From contig NC_088681.1 of assembly GCF_950023065.1 (NCBI RefSeq), positions 16,244,001 through 16,308,000 of the forward strand: DNA of 64,000 bases, written 5' to 3'. The stretch is from Planococcus citri (Eukaryota; Arthropoda; Insecta; Hemiptera; Pseudococcidae). The notes beneath the pieces are model-generated. The model saw nothing but the letters and a program-made list of their open reading frames with translations. It was not told the origin of the DNA and ran no database searches. Shown here piece after piece: positions 22,740 to 34,600 of the stretch (its first letter is position 1; each line of letters opens with the position of its first letter). Position numbers and translations under genes: made by a program.

Positions 22740-24105
22740 TTTCAAGGAAAAAAAAACATTTTTATGTTGAAAATTGCAGAAAAGTCTTGCTTTATTACCA
22801 AATTGTTTCAAATTAATTCACTGATCTGGGGAAAATTTGTAAAAGTATCACTTTTTTCCAGTAATAATTGTCAACAAGTTCTTTTTTAGGCTTTTTAAAA
22901 AAATCTGACTTTTTTGATTACTATTTGATCATTTTTTGAGCTGTGGTGACTGGTGGTTACTAAAGTTAATTTTTTTTCAATCAAGTACCTATAAAAGCAT
23001 TTTATTAAATAAGTAAGTTAACACATTATTGATAGTTCAAATAGGATGGATACGTTTTCATTGCAAGATGAAAAAGTTATACTGGAAACACAAAAATCTC
23101 AATTAATCAATCAATCCAATTCAAGCAATGCCTCAGACTGAAAGTTGTTTACAAAGTTAAAATTTTATGAAATATTCCAAATATTGAGGATACAATTCAC
23201 TTAACAATTGTGATAACAAGAATCAGCTTTCCTAATGCATTAAAATGTGTGAATGTACCTACATTTGTATTTTTAAAATCAAGTTGGAAAAAATCATTTG
23301 TATCACAAAGCGTGTTACCTACCAAAATGTTATAACAAAACTTTCCACTCGAATATACCCAAACTTTTAATGCCTTCCACTCTACAATTATGCAATTCTA
23401 CAAACACCAACATCCATACCGACTACCGTCTACCCTGAAGGCCCGACGAACAAAAAAGGCGATATTTTATCAAACTGGAAATTCTATTTTCTACGCTCAT
23501 ATGTAATATGTATTAGCACTGTTACTAATGATCAGCAAACGCCTATTCGTCGGATATACATATGTACCTATAGGTACTCGTACATATGTATTTACTAAAA
23601 CATTGTGCAATTTTTTATGCAGCTTATATGCACCGATAAGGTCCGACGTTCGTTAACGAGCTACACTCCAGTAATAAATAACGAGCTGGGTAATCGAAAA
23701 CGAACTGCAACCGACTAATTGATGGTCATATGCGCTATGCAATGCCGGTTTCAGTGTAGCTATGCTCTGGTAAGCGTTGTATTGAAACGAATTCCATTTC
23801 TCAAGACAGACATATGTACTTACATACAGTATAAATTCAGAAGATACTATAGCCTATTGAATGGTTATCATAGTATTTTTTTTTATTTTATTGCAGTCAT
23901 TTTAAATTTGAAGTAAGTTATTCAAATTTTATAAAAAAAAATAAGCTTAAAAATCATTCTAAGAAACTTGTGCCGTTTGAAAATTTAGAGAAAGAAAAAC
24001 TAGAAAACTAAAAAAAAAAAATCGAAAAAAAATTGGGAATGTAAAAAACAGGATTTTTGTTTGGCAAACTTTCAAACAAAAAAAGAACTTTTCAAGCAGG
24101 CAAGG
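22740..24105. other. gene-free stretch
   Basis: The first 150 bp carry degraded units of the GTCAAAA/CCAAAA minisatellite. The remainder is AT-rich with no recognisable exon. The ORF at 23719-23916 has no motif. Confidence 0.4.
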
Positions 24106-24109
24106 CAAA

Positions 24110-24500
24110 AATCATTTCTTTTTCGACGTTTTGGCAAAAAATCAAAAATTTCTGATCATTTTTAGCAAGAATTACGATCATTTGACTATATCATCAAAAA
24201 ATCACTTTCTGAGAATTTTGGCAAAAAAATATTACAACTTTTCGTCAACTTGCTAAAAATTGACCATGACTCTTTCAGACAATTTTCACAAAAAAGGTAT
24301 TTTTTTGATAATTTTGGCAAAAGCAGTGTTTTGGGGGGGGGGTAGTCTTGGCAAGAACAGGAGTATTTTAATATTTTGGCAAAAATGGGCCCTCTTGACA
24401 ATTTTACCAAAAATGACCCGTTCTGAGAATTTTGACAAAAATAGACACTTTCTTGACTATTTTGCCAAAAATTGACGTTTTTGACATTTTTTGACTCGGG
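24110..24500 (-). repeat. GCCAAAA/GTCAAAA minisatellite, inverted block
   Basis: Here the + strand reads TTTTGGCAAAA and TTGACAATTTTGCCAAAAATGAC at about 36-bp spacing, which is the reverse complement of the 11.9-12.6 kb array. A run of ten G interrupts one unit at 24333-24342. Confidence 0.65.
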
Positions 24501-24569
24501 CGAATTTGACAGAAAAGAAAACTAGAACCTTCTGTAGGTAAGCAAAAAAGGAAAAAAAACAGTTTAGAA

Positions 24570-25190
24570 GTATTCTGCTCAGAAACGAAAAATTTTCAAA
24601 AAATCTGTACCTGTAGACATCAATTTTACATCTGTTTTGATAGGTATTTTTCAATCTTTGGGGGCTTTATACAAGCGAACCAACATCATTTGGAAGACCA
24701 AGGGAGGATTTTTCTTGAAAATGTGCTTATTTAAAAAGATTCTCCTCATTGAAACGTTTTCAAAAAATTTCTACATACATCAATTTTTTTTATCCTTTTT
24801 AATTTTTTTCAAGTGGGGGATGGGGCTCCATACAAGAGAACCGACACCATTTGGGGGTCCAACGAAGGTTTTTTCTTGTAAAGAGGGGTTACCTTATGTA
24901 TGTAGAACAAAATTCTAATGTTGAAATGAGATATTTTCAAAAAAATATTCGTGATTTTGATTTATCCTCATTTATTGTGATTTTTTTTAACTTTGAGAGG
25001 CTCCATATGGTGTAATGGGCCATGAAAAGTTTTCTCTTGAAAAGGGGATTATTTAGAAAACTCCAACGCAGAAACAAACATTTTTGATAATTTTTTTTCG
25101 TGTTTCCTCCATTTTTTAATCGGGGGGGGGGGGTGAGGGTGAGGGTTAGACAGCATCACTTTTCTTGAAGATAGGAGAAAAATAAAAAAT
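24570..25190. repeat. degenerate tandem repeat, unit about 160-175 bp
   Basis: Three to four units share GGGGCTCCATACAAGAGAACC, CATTTGGGGGTCCAA, TTTTCTTGAAAAGGGG and GAAACGTTTTCAAAAAATTT. The TTTTCTTG landmark falls near 24710, 24873 and 25043. A run of 13 G lies at 25122-25134. No coding function is seen. Confidence 0.65.
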
Positions 25191-26760
25191 GGGGAATTAT
25201 TTTTTCGCTCGAGGTATCAAAATTGGTGGATGGGAGGTAGAAAATTCCAACTTTACAAAATAAGCTACACCCTGATAGAAATTTTTTTTTAAAGATAAAG
25301 TTTATTTTCGATTTTCTGGAGAATTTCTGAAATTTGAAAAGGCTATTTAATTAATTCTCAACATTCGCAAAAAATATTTCGTTCTTCAAACGAAACGAGA
25401 CATTGCAACTTTTAATCACTTTGTTTCAACCTCTCCCCTTCTCCTCAACTCGAAAACAATCGTTTTTGGGCTTTCCAAAACCTCTAGCAAGTTTTCAATT
25501 TTCTCTGGAATTTTAAAATAGTTCAGATCGGAAGAATCAAAAATATAACTAGAATATTTTAGTACCTTTAACACTGATTAGTGCTTTTACGTAGATGAGC
25601 CTCTCAATCTTTTTAGAACAGAAAATTAAATTTTCGACCAACAGAATTAAAACCTGAAATTTTGGGAACCACATACCACCAACCTAGAAATGAAATTTTG
25701 GGTCAAAGGGGTAGGGGAGATAATCTCGAATCGAATTGACAAATAATACTTTTTAAAAGAATTTTCAACAGTTCTGGTAAAAATTAAATTTCTTTGAAAG
25801 CTTTTAAATTTGCAAAAAGGTAACATGGGCCAATTAAAAGAATGAGGAAGTAACAAATTTTCATTAGTTTCACCGAAAACGTTCCCAGTTTCAAAAATAT
25901 CAGGTACACTCCTAAATAAAATTAATTTTGAATCAAAAATAAAATTTTTAATACCAAAAAAATTGCTTAAGATGAAAAAAATTGACTCAAGTGGCTGAAA
26001 TTTTAAATACAGGTTCGTTGAAACATTTCATGTCAAAACTTCAACAATGATTGAAATTATATAACCAGTGGTTTCAAGTGACCCTCGCAGTGCCCAGATT
26101 TTACCTTTTTTTAAAGAACTCAACTACACAACTGAAAAATTTGATTAAAAAAATTCTGTGATGAAGTTGGTGGATATCTTTGAAGGAGGAGGAGGGAATA
26201 GAAAGGAAGGGGTCCGATAAACTCGAAATTTCAGTTTTTATTTCCATTTCCCAACTGCCAATTTCACGATTCGGAACTACCCACCAGAAAAATTTCAAAA
26301 CTGCTGACTCAGATTTTGCTCGACTCATTCGCAATGAAATCTGAATAAAGACCAAAGTCCGATAGGACACTTCGCATTATTCAAATTATTGCAGTACGAG
26401 CTCGAAACATGAAAGATGAGATGATCAATGAATCATTACCGGATTTTTCTTCTCATTATAGTGGTATCAAATTCACCTACGAAAAATCGTCTACGACTGC
26501 ATAAAAAGAAACGCAGACAAGAGTGACATCATTGTAACGAATTTACGAATCCTACCTATGTCTTTTGGTAGGCATTCCGACGAATTATCTTGCATTACAA
26601 GATCTCGCATATTGTCTCGTTAGGTAATCGCTGAGTCCGATTAATTATTTTAATTACATTTGCGTGTGAAAGGAAGTACCATGACTAGACAGTAGACATC
26701 AAATCGTACACGTCTGGTGGAATTTTTCCAGCACTTTTATATCTACGATTGAGTACCTAA
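25191..26760. other. gene-free AT-rich stretch
   Basis: No exon is recognised. The minus-strand ORFs at 25647-25856 and 26101-26370 lack motifs. From about 26400 the base composition becomes more balanced on the way into the CpG-rich region. Confidence 0.4.
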
Positions 26761-27570
26761 TTGCCAAAGCGCAGCGATGAGTTCGTCGGAAAATTGGCTC
26801 TGTTCGAAGACCTACAGCATGCTGAAGCAAAAAGCAAATTCTCTCGAGTCTCGACTCGTAAGTTCGCGTTTCGCGCTGGTTTATTGGTATTCATAAAGCA
26901 CGCGAATTGAAACCGGTTTGAATGGCGTGCTGTAGTCGATTACATTGTATCAGGCAGGTATATCGGTCTCGCCATACCACATACTATACAATGTATCTCT
27001 CTAGAGGTATCTCTACTCGTATACCGATTCCCGACCGGCAGCTTTTTCTGCGTTTACGAACCACTAAGTGTATACCATGCCGCTATAAATATACGCATTT
27101 GTTCGCGATTCCTCCTCGGCCCTTTCCCTTGGCAAAATTTTTTAACGACGCGACGCGACTGCTTGACATGATGAAGGTGCAAGAAGAGGGCTACCGGCCA
27201 CCGCGACGCAGATGGGGGGAAATTACACGTAAGTGCAAGGCGGAGTTTGATGCAACGAGTACGACGCGAACACATTCGCCCATCTACGAGTATTCTACAC
27301 GACGACGACGACGTCTAGAACTGCTCTTAAAATGCACCGAGTACAGTTTTGCAATAAATGCACGTGGAGCTTTCGCGGCCCCCGCAAGAAGGTCAGTCCG
27401 TCAAGGACGCCACGTGCCTTCCTCGTTACCGCATTACCGACGACGACCAACGCTGCGAAGTGCGAGGTGCGAGCTTATGTGTCAAATCAGTCTCACTCAT
27501 GGTGACTGCGACGACGATTCCCCTACATACATATACACTCGAGTGATAAGAGCTAGCAGCCGATGATAAC
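26761..27570. promoter_or_regulatory. GC- and CpG-rich region, possible promoter or first exon
   Basis: This stretch has far more CpG than its surroundings (for example GAGTCTCGACTCG, CGCGTTTCGCGC, ACGACGCGACGCGAC). A potential splice donor, ACACGTAAGT, lies at 27226. The 214-residue + strand ORF at 26922-27566 is basic, arginine-rich and without domains. It overlaps an antisense ORF, so I treat it as composition-driven. In insects such islands often mark 5' ends of genes, but no start site or coding exon can be assigned. Confidence 0.3.
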
Positions 27571-29086
27571 CCAGTAATCGAGAGTGATAGTGGTTACAAA
27601 GTATGCTATGCATATGGCTCATAGTCGAGATTAGATACTTACTCAGAATGTTGACAATGATTACATCCCTTTTGACGTGATACTGTAATCGCAAAATTGT
27701 CTGCTAAATGCTCGATGACCAATGCGTTGAAGTAGATCCGGAATTAGATGGCGAGATTGGTGGTTTTTTTTACACGTGGGTACAGGGTGAGCGAAAAGAA
27801 ACTGCTTTATTTCATTTTGATTTGAAACGAGAATCAAAAATAAGTAAAATCAACGAGGGTATGTTTCTAATTTGAGCCATGTTTGAGCTTTTGTTGAATT
27901 TACTTATGTAGAAGCTTGAAAAATGTCTGCAAATTCACCAGAAATGTTGACTCGAAATTTCTTAGAAACAAACAATGACAGACCGAACGGAGGGTGCAGG
28001 AGGTGCTTCACCCCATCCCCCTCCAAGATGGAAAAATGTTGGCAAAAAGTTGGGAAGAAGTTGTGTAAGCTGGGAAAATCAAAGAGTAACATACCGCAAA
28101 AGCCTTGGGGTTTCACTTCTTGAATGACTATAAATTTTTTTTTTAACTTTCACTCTTGCTTTGCTCATGCTCAAAAAATTGCAGATCTGTGGGCCCAAAA
28201 CGATTCCGGGATCGGGTTTTGGTTTTGGGATCATTTATTCTTATTCATTTCAGGATTGGATTTGTTTTAGCTTTGTTCTTGTGAAATTTTTATTTTGGTT
28301 TTGGAATTGAAAATATTGTTTCGGTTCCAGTTTTGAGATTTTCATTTCAACCAATTTTAAGCCCAAATTGACTACTGGACCCTGCAACGAGTTTTAAAAA
28401 TGGGAGGTATTGACATGGGAAACCTATGGTGTGATTAGTTTAAAGTTTTAAATGCATATTTTGCTTAATTTGCCAAGTAATTTCTATTATAATCTTAATG
28501 AATGATGATAAACGATGTAAAATGACAATTATTTATCAAAATAAAATCGGGGAGAAATCAAAAATTCAAATACCGAAACCAAAACAATTTTGTTTCAGTT
28601 CTTGATTAATAGGTTCGTCAATTCATTCGTGAACAATTTACCGATAAAGGTCAAGACGCCGGACGTCGTTAAATAAACTTTTGATGATGATAATTCAAAT
28701 TCTAGGTATGGTGCAATTTTTCAAACATTTTCAAGAAAGAAAAATTAACTGGTAGGGGTATATGTGATCCCTTCAGACAACGTGAAATGCCTTTGTGTTA
28801 CGTTTGACTCGATCTAACTGCATTCCAGGCATCTAAAAGCAGTTCTTGTGAGTCTGATGCAGCACACATCCACCCAATTATTGTACAGTGATAGGTACAT
28901 ATACATTTTAAAGTCACTCTTTTTGTATAAATGTATCACGATGTAATACCATAGTGAAGAACACTGGCTAGTATACCTAAACTGAACCTTTTTTCTTACC
29001 TATACAGTTTTCTATAATGTGATTGGTTTAACCATCTACATTACAAAACAACGTTATCGAAAAAAGGTTACAGGCTAGCTTCCTTC
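27571..29086. other. gene-free stretch
   Basis: Overlapping opposite-strand ORFs at 27904-28123 lack motifs. Near 28200-28350 there is a degenerate G/T repeat (GGGTTTTGGTTTTGGGAT type). The last 150 bp lead into the promoter at 29.1 kb. Confidence 0.4.
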
Positions 29087-29123
29087 CTATTGGTCAATAG
29101 AAATAAGGGTTTTTATATAAATA
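29087..29123 (+). promoter_or_regulatory. polymerase II-type promoter: CCAAT-box palindrome and TATA box
   Basis: CTATTGGTCAATAG at 29087-29100 is a palindrome containing a CCAAT box on both strands. TATATAAATA at 29114-29123 is a strong TATA box. A start site would be expected about 25-30 bp further on, near 29145. No protein ORF follows; instead the hairpin array begins about 85 bp later. It could serve a noncoding RNA or be the U3 region of a solitary LTR. Confidence 0.5.
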
Positions 29124-29227
29124 TAAGCTGTATCTAGCTTAGAAACTACCAGACTTTGCTTACCTACTCACTGGCCTGCTGGTCCAGGTGTAGTTGCTGC
29201 TGAGTTCTCCTTTTCTCAGTTACCTAC

Positions 29228-29462
29228 ATATCCGAATGGGCCACGTGGTACGGACAGATATTTTCCTCAATCTTTTGTGATTTGAACGGGCCCCGTGATA
29301 CTTATACTTATCGCACTCATTCCAATATCTGAATGGGCCTAGTGGTATGTACAGATATTACACCCTCTCTTTGCAATTTGAATGGGCCTTGTGGTATGGA
29401 CAAATTGCATCATCGTAAGTATCCAGACCGGGCCTAGTGGTATGGTATGGGTCTCCTTACGA
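29228..29462 (+). ncRNA. array of about five hairpins with conserved 20-nt loops (candidate structured RNA)
   Basis: Unit 1 (29228-29261) is ATATCCG, loop AATGGGCCACGTGGTACGGA, CAGATAT. Unit 3 (29324-29359) is AATATCTG, loop AATGGGCCTAGTGGTATGTA, CAGATATT. Unit 4 (29372-29409) is TGCAATTTG, loop AATGGGCCTTGTGGTATGGA, CAAATTGCA. Unit 5 (29413-29462) has an outer stem TCGTAAG/CTTACGA, an inner stem AGACC/GGTCT and a 20-nt loop GGGCCTAGTGGTATGGTATG. Unit 2 (about 29276-29315) keeps the GGGCCCCGTGATA core but a weak stem. Stem sequences differ between units while pairing is kept, and the loops are conserved, which is the pattern of selected RNA structure. There is no ORF. Function is unknown. The core GGGCCTAGTGG also resembles a polymerase III A-box, but no B-box follows. 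Confidence 0.5.
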
Positions 29463-29696
29463 CTTAGGGAAATCGTAGGCCTTATTTTTGGTGGCTAAGT
29501 ATGCGATAGGTCGCAACAAACTTGCAAACCAACTACGGATACTCTCCCACATTACAACTTACAACCACATTGGTCAACCAGGGCCTAGGTAGGCATACCA
29601 TTACCGAGAAACCCTTTGGAGAAACCTCAGAAATTTAAGAAACAAAACCAAATCGATAACTACAGTATATTGACCCCGATGCATAAAAGTGCAAAA

Positions 29697-31641
29697 TTTC
29701 ATTCAAAAATTCCAAAAAGCACAATTTTTTTGAAACTTCTTATATTGAAAATGACTGTTTAGTAGCTCGTATTCATACCTCACAAATTGTAAATTTTCTG
29801 AAGCTTTTGTCCCCTCCCCTCTGACCTCAGGCAGAATCGAAAATAATCAGTTCTCTTTTTGAATTTGATTTTCAAAGGCCAAAAGATTAGAAAAATAACA
29901 CGAAAAAATTTGCGAATTTTTGATTTTTGATATTATCAGTACCAACCTTGCAATAATAGAACAATTAAAATTTTTTTGCATGTACATTAAAATCATCGTT
30001 TTTGAACATTTAAAAATTATTCAACACTTTCATTTCCAACTCCTCCTTCCAAAATTTGTTCGGATCACAGCTGGCTAATGCATAAAAAATATTGGTGAGG
30101 AGGGGGAGGTTCTGTGGTAAAAAGTTGGGAAAATTTCAACTCGCCCATGACACATCACTTCGTCACGTCTCTGAAAATCATTCATTTAAAATGGAAGAAC
30201 TCAACCTCTTAAAATCAAAATTCCATCTTGAAAAATTGTTTGAAAATCAAATAAGAATCATAAAATTATCTGAGCATCATCTGAGAATTCATCGGATATC
30301 AGAAAACACGCATTTCTCAACAGGATAATTTGCTTTCATAATTTTTTTTTCACTTTTAACTTTTTAAAGTTAGGAACAGAAATCAATGGTTTAAAAAAAC
30401 ACTTTATTTTACGTCATCCCCATTTTATTCCAATTTTTCAAAAATTATTGCAATTTTTAATAGTAAATTTGAGCTTGGATCACTTCAGAATTTTCAGGGG
30501 AAAAAAAGTATCTTCAAAAAAAAAGAATGAGGAGAAACATGCTATTTTCTTTTTGCCAGTTCTTTTTTTTTTATTTTGCGATTTAGTCCTGGCAATAGTT
30601 TGCAATTTCAAAATCAATTTCCACTCGGTGAAAATAATTTTTAAAAAAATGGTCTGAACCAAGAACCAACGTAGGTATAGGTAGGTAAGATACACAATAT
30701 GTTGTTCACAAGACACCGCATTTTAAAACTTCTATTCTTGAGAACGACTATTCAGAATGTTCCCATGTATTACCTTCTTGCTCGAACAGACGTCTCTACG
30801 TGTCCATTGTCCAAACAAGAGATCGCAAAAAAAGAAAAAAAAATAGTATCGACATCTTATCCATTTATTAATAAATTTAGCACTCGTTCGATAACAGAAA
30901 TGGGATCTTTATTAGGCGAAATTTTCGCTTACTTAGAAACACAGTATAACGAACAGCGATTAGTTTTTTTCTCACGAGAATAAGGTACGAAGCAGAGGGA
31001 ACTGAAACCGAGGATATTTGATAACAATTCATACTATAATATCGTACCCTATGCAAAGTAATTAATTTTTTTGGGCAGAGGTGTGACGAAGTGATGTGTC
31101 GTGAGAGGGAATGGGAGGGAGGAGGGAGACTAAAATTTTCTCAACTTTTTTTTTCAGATTTCCCCAACTTTTCACCCTAGAGCATCCTCAAGTATTTTTC
31201 ATGCTAATTAGCCTGCGATGTGGTTCGAACAAATTTTGCAAGGAGGAGTTTGAAATAAGTAGAAATGTTGAATAATTTTTAAATGTTCAAAAACGATGCT
31301 TTTATACTTGACAAAAAATTGGAATTGTTCTATTGCAAGATTGGTGCTGAAATCAAAATTCAAAAATTTGCAAGTCTTTTCGTGTTTTTTTCAGTGGATT
31401 TTTTAGCCTTTTGGCCTTTGAAAATCAAATTCGAAAAGACAACACATCATTTTCGATTCTGATCGAGCTAAGGGAGGGCGAAAGCTTCAGAAAATTTACA
31501 ATTTGTGAGGTGCAAAAAAATCATTTTCAGTAAAACGAAGCTTCAGAAAATTTACAATTTGTGAGGTGCAAAAAAATCATTTTCAGTAAAACAAGTTTCA
31601 ACGTCAAAATTTTGTATTTTTTGGAATTTTTGAGTGAAATC
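29697..31641. repeat. large inverted repeat, arms about 470-560 bp, spacer about 910 bp
   Basis: The left arm (29697-30168) runs from ATTTCATTCAAAAATTCC through TTTCCAACTCCTCCTTCC to ACACATCACTTCGTCAC. The right arm (31081-31641) is its reverse complement, with insertions and a 56-bp duplication. The spacer at 30169-31080 shows no coding features (ORFs at 30448-30657, 30480-30716 and 30699-30983 lack motifs). A third copy of the arm, in the left-arm orientation, lies at 56040-56462. It is either a composite element or two opposed insertions of one repeat family. Confidence 0.75.
31483..31594. repeat. perfect 56-bp tandem duplication
   Basis: Two adjacent copies, each starting AGCTTCAGAAAATTTACAAT and ending TCAGTAAAACGA/AA, are identical apart from the last base or so. 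Because the surrounding arms are strongly diverged, this duplication must be recent. Confidence 0.9.
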
Positions 31642-34600
31642 CTGTAAATATCACTTTGGTAATGTTTCTTGAATTTCTGAAATTAATTTTTCATTCTTGA
31701 AAATTTTTGAAAAATTGTGGTTTAGAATTCAAGTCTGTCGGAGGACATTTTTTGATAATTCAGCAGAAGTTGGATTTTTTTTCGAACATTTTTTAAAATT
31801 TGGGTATTTTGAAAAAAAATGGTACTCATTTCGGGGCCATTTAATTCCCGAAATTTATTTTGGGCCAATTAAATGCTTACACAACAATTTGGGCACCATT
31901 CATCGCATAAATACCTAAAAAAAAATTAAAATTTCATTTCGAAAACTTCTGAGTCATCTTCACAAATTTGTAACCCAGCACAGACGTCATCCTATAGCCT
32001 ACGTATCTTCGTGGGGGAAACGATGCAAAAAATTCCCAGTATTAAAATTTACAAAAAAAAGCAACATGTTACATTGTTGCACAATCTAAATCACACCCTG
32101 CTGAGTAATTTTTCAAGCTACAAAATTGGAAACGGAAACGAGATTTCTGATTTCGACTCATATACTAGCCGATGACGAATAACACGTTGAAAATTGCGAT
32201 AAAATGTATCGATAACCTTGACCAAATTTCTCATAAAAATTTCAAACCCATAAAATGATGAAAAAAATTGCTCCCAAGCTGTGAAACTAACACATCCACA
32301 GCTTGAAACTTCCCGTCGTACTACTCGTAACTACCATACATACAATCTGGTTGCAATCGTAATGAAATTAAATTTAAATTCGCCAACCAGAAATTAACAG
32401 ATCTCACGATACATTGTGCAATATGCAACACGTCTAATTCGCGAATTGCGGTGACATTTTATACGAAATGATTACTCGACACATTTATCGAGACATCGAA
32501 AGAATCGTGTCTCCGAGTAATATACATATAAATGCTACATATAATCGTGTGACGATGAAGTTGATTTTTCTTTTCAAACAATCGAAAAAGCAAGCTGGTA
32601 AATTTACCTATCGGATGTTTCAAGACCAATGGCGGTATCGACTTCTGATGGAAATACACCATCAACTATTCGTCTCAAATTTTTACATACCTAAGTACAT
32701 TTTATTCAACATTGTACGTACTGACGATGAGTATCTCTAAATATGTAGGTATGTATTAATAAAACGTCGAGTTTCAATAATCATCAACTCCTTCGAAACC
32801 TCTAATACAACCAATGTAACCAGGAAATGGCTAATATCATTTTACATTCGAACAAAGCATCATTTTTTTTTCACTCACAAGCGCATAAATTCCAAGATAT
32901 GCGTACATGGAATCTCTCGTATGTGGCTACTTATTAATTAAAAGACTGTAGGAGTATCTTTTTCTACTGTATAGATATAGGTATAGAACTATAGATTATA
33001 GATAGACTACATAATGCAAGTACGAGTATGTATATTGTATAGACATGGCAAAGATATTGTATGACATATTTTTAAAGAATGTACGCCATTTCCGTTGCAT
33101 TTCTTCAAGATTGCACCATTGACTAAACATCAATTTGCACGTTTTTGCATTAGCAATATACCTATTTTCGTAACCGACCGATAATTACATGCTGAAAAAA
33201 AACTGCATTGTTTAAAAACCTATAATCTGGGATGCCATAAAACGACTATAGGTATTTTCAACGAACGCTGCATAGATATACTCGTATATTTTATCGCTCC
33301 TACGCCGAGCACTCAAATTTTTATCATTTTTTCAAACACTTACATTGTGTGCATCCCAAAGTAGGGACGTGACGGTTTGGAATTTTGAAAAAATTTTCAA
33401 TTTTTATACTTTTTTCCCTCATTTTTTTTCAAAATAAAGATGAAGAAGTAAATAGAATGCTTAGTTCATCCCCAAGTCACTATTGACCAAACCCAAATCA
33501 CAAAATTCCAAGGATTCTGTAACATTTAAAATCCTAATCTCCTTCAAAATAAACTTTCATGGGATCAATTGGGGGATTTTGATTTTCGAACTTTTAAAAT
33601 GTTATTTTTTTGTACCTTTCAGTTTACATATATCAGTAGGTACCTAATTTCATCTTACAAAGTAAAAGGTACCTGACCACTCGAAGTGTCCGCCTCCGAT
33701 TCCAACATGACCACAAGATTTTAGAAAAGAACACGCTTCCCTGAAACCCTTATAACAAATATTTCAGCAATCCAAATTTATTTCTAGATTTTTGGAGAAT
33801 TTTTAAAAATCCAAAAAAACGAACCATTTTCAGCAATTTGTGTTTTAAAAAAATTCATTCATTAAAAATGATCAAAATTAGTTTTAAAATCAATATCAAC
33901 TATCAATTCATTTCCAGAAATTCTAGAGCCTCCAGAAAAATTGCAGATTTCTCTTTGAAGGTACCTATTCAAAAATTTTGAAGAAATATTCCAAAATCGC
34001 TCTTGAATGCTCCAGAATGGCTGGAAATGGTGAAATTAGGTTCGGATGGAGCTGCTGTTAATTTTAGTACCTACTAATTATATTATTTTTAATACAGAAT
34101 AAAATATTTTTACAAAAAATGATAAAAAATAAATCATCGAAAGTAGTCAATTTTGGATTTTTAAAAATTCACCAACAATCGAAAAATCAATTGAGCCAAT
34201 TAAAAATGTGGTGTTTAGTGTTATGTAGAGAGGGGAGGTGGGGTGGTAGGTTAGGTGATGAGATCTATTTTTTCAACATGTTTCGTCATTAAAAAATTAC
34301 CATACCTATCTACTCAAAATTTCAAAAAAAAAAAAAAAAAAAAACGAAAACATGAAATTTTATTTTAAACTTACATTAAAATTACACAGAATTAAAATGG
34401 TAAGTATAAGAAACGTTTGAAAAAGTTAAAATCATTAAAAATTATCAAAGAATGATTACCTACTAATCACGTTTTATCAAAATATGTAATGGCAAAAGTC
34501 ATAAAGTATAAAAAAAATGTAAAAACTTAAAAATCATGAAAAATGACCAAAAAGTGGTAAAATTTCAAGAAAATTTATCCATCAAATATCAGCAAAATAA

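Noticed and set aside
26922..27566. 214-residue + strand ORF, the longest apart from gag
   Set aside because: Arginine-rich, no domain, overlaps an antisense ORF, and sits in a CpG-rich patch where stop codons are rare by composition.
29228..29462. CRISPR-like appearance of the hairpin repeats
   Set aside because: Spacing is irregular, repeats are not identical, the constant part is the loop, and the surroundings are eukaryotic with no cas genes.
28940..29668. Possible solitary LTR (TGTA...TACA ends) around the hairpin array
   Set aside because: The ends fit TG...CA but the flanking bases show no target duplication and no primer-binding site follows.
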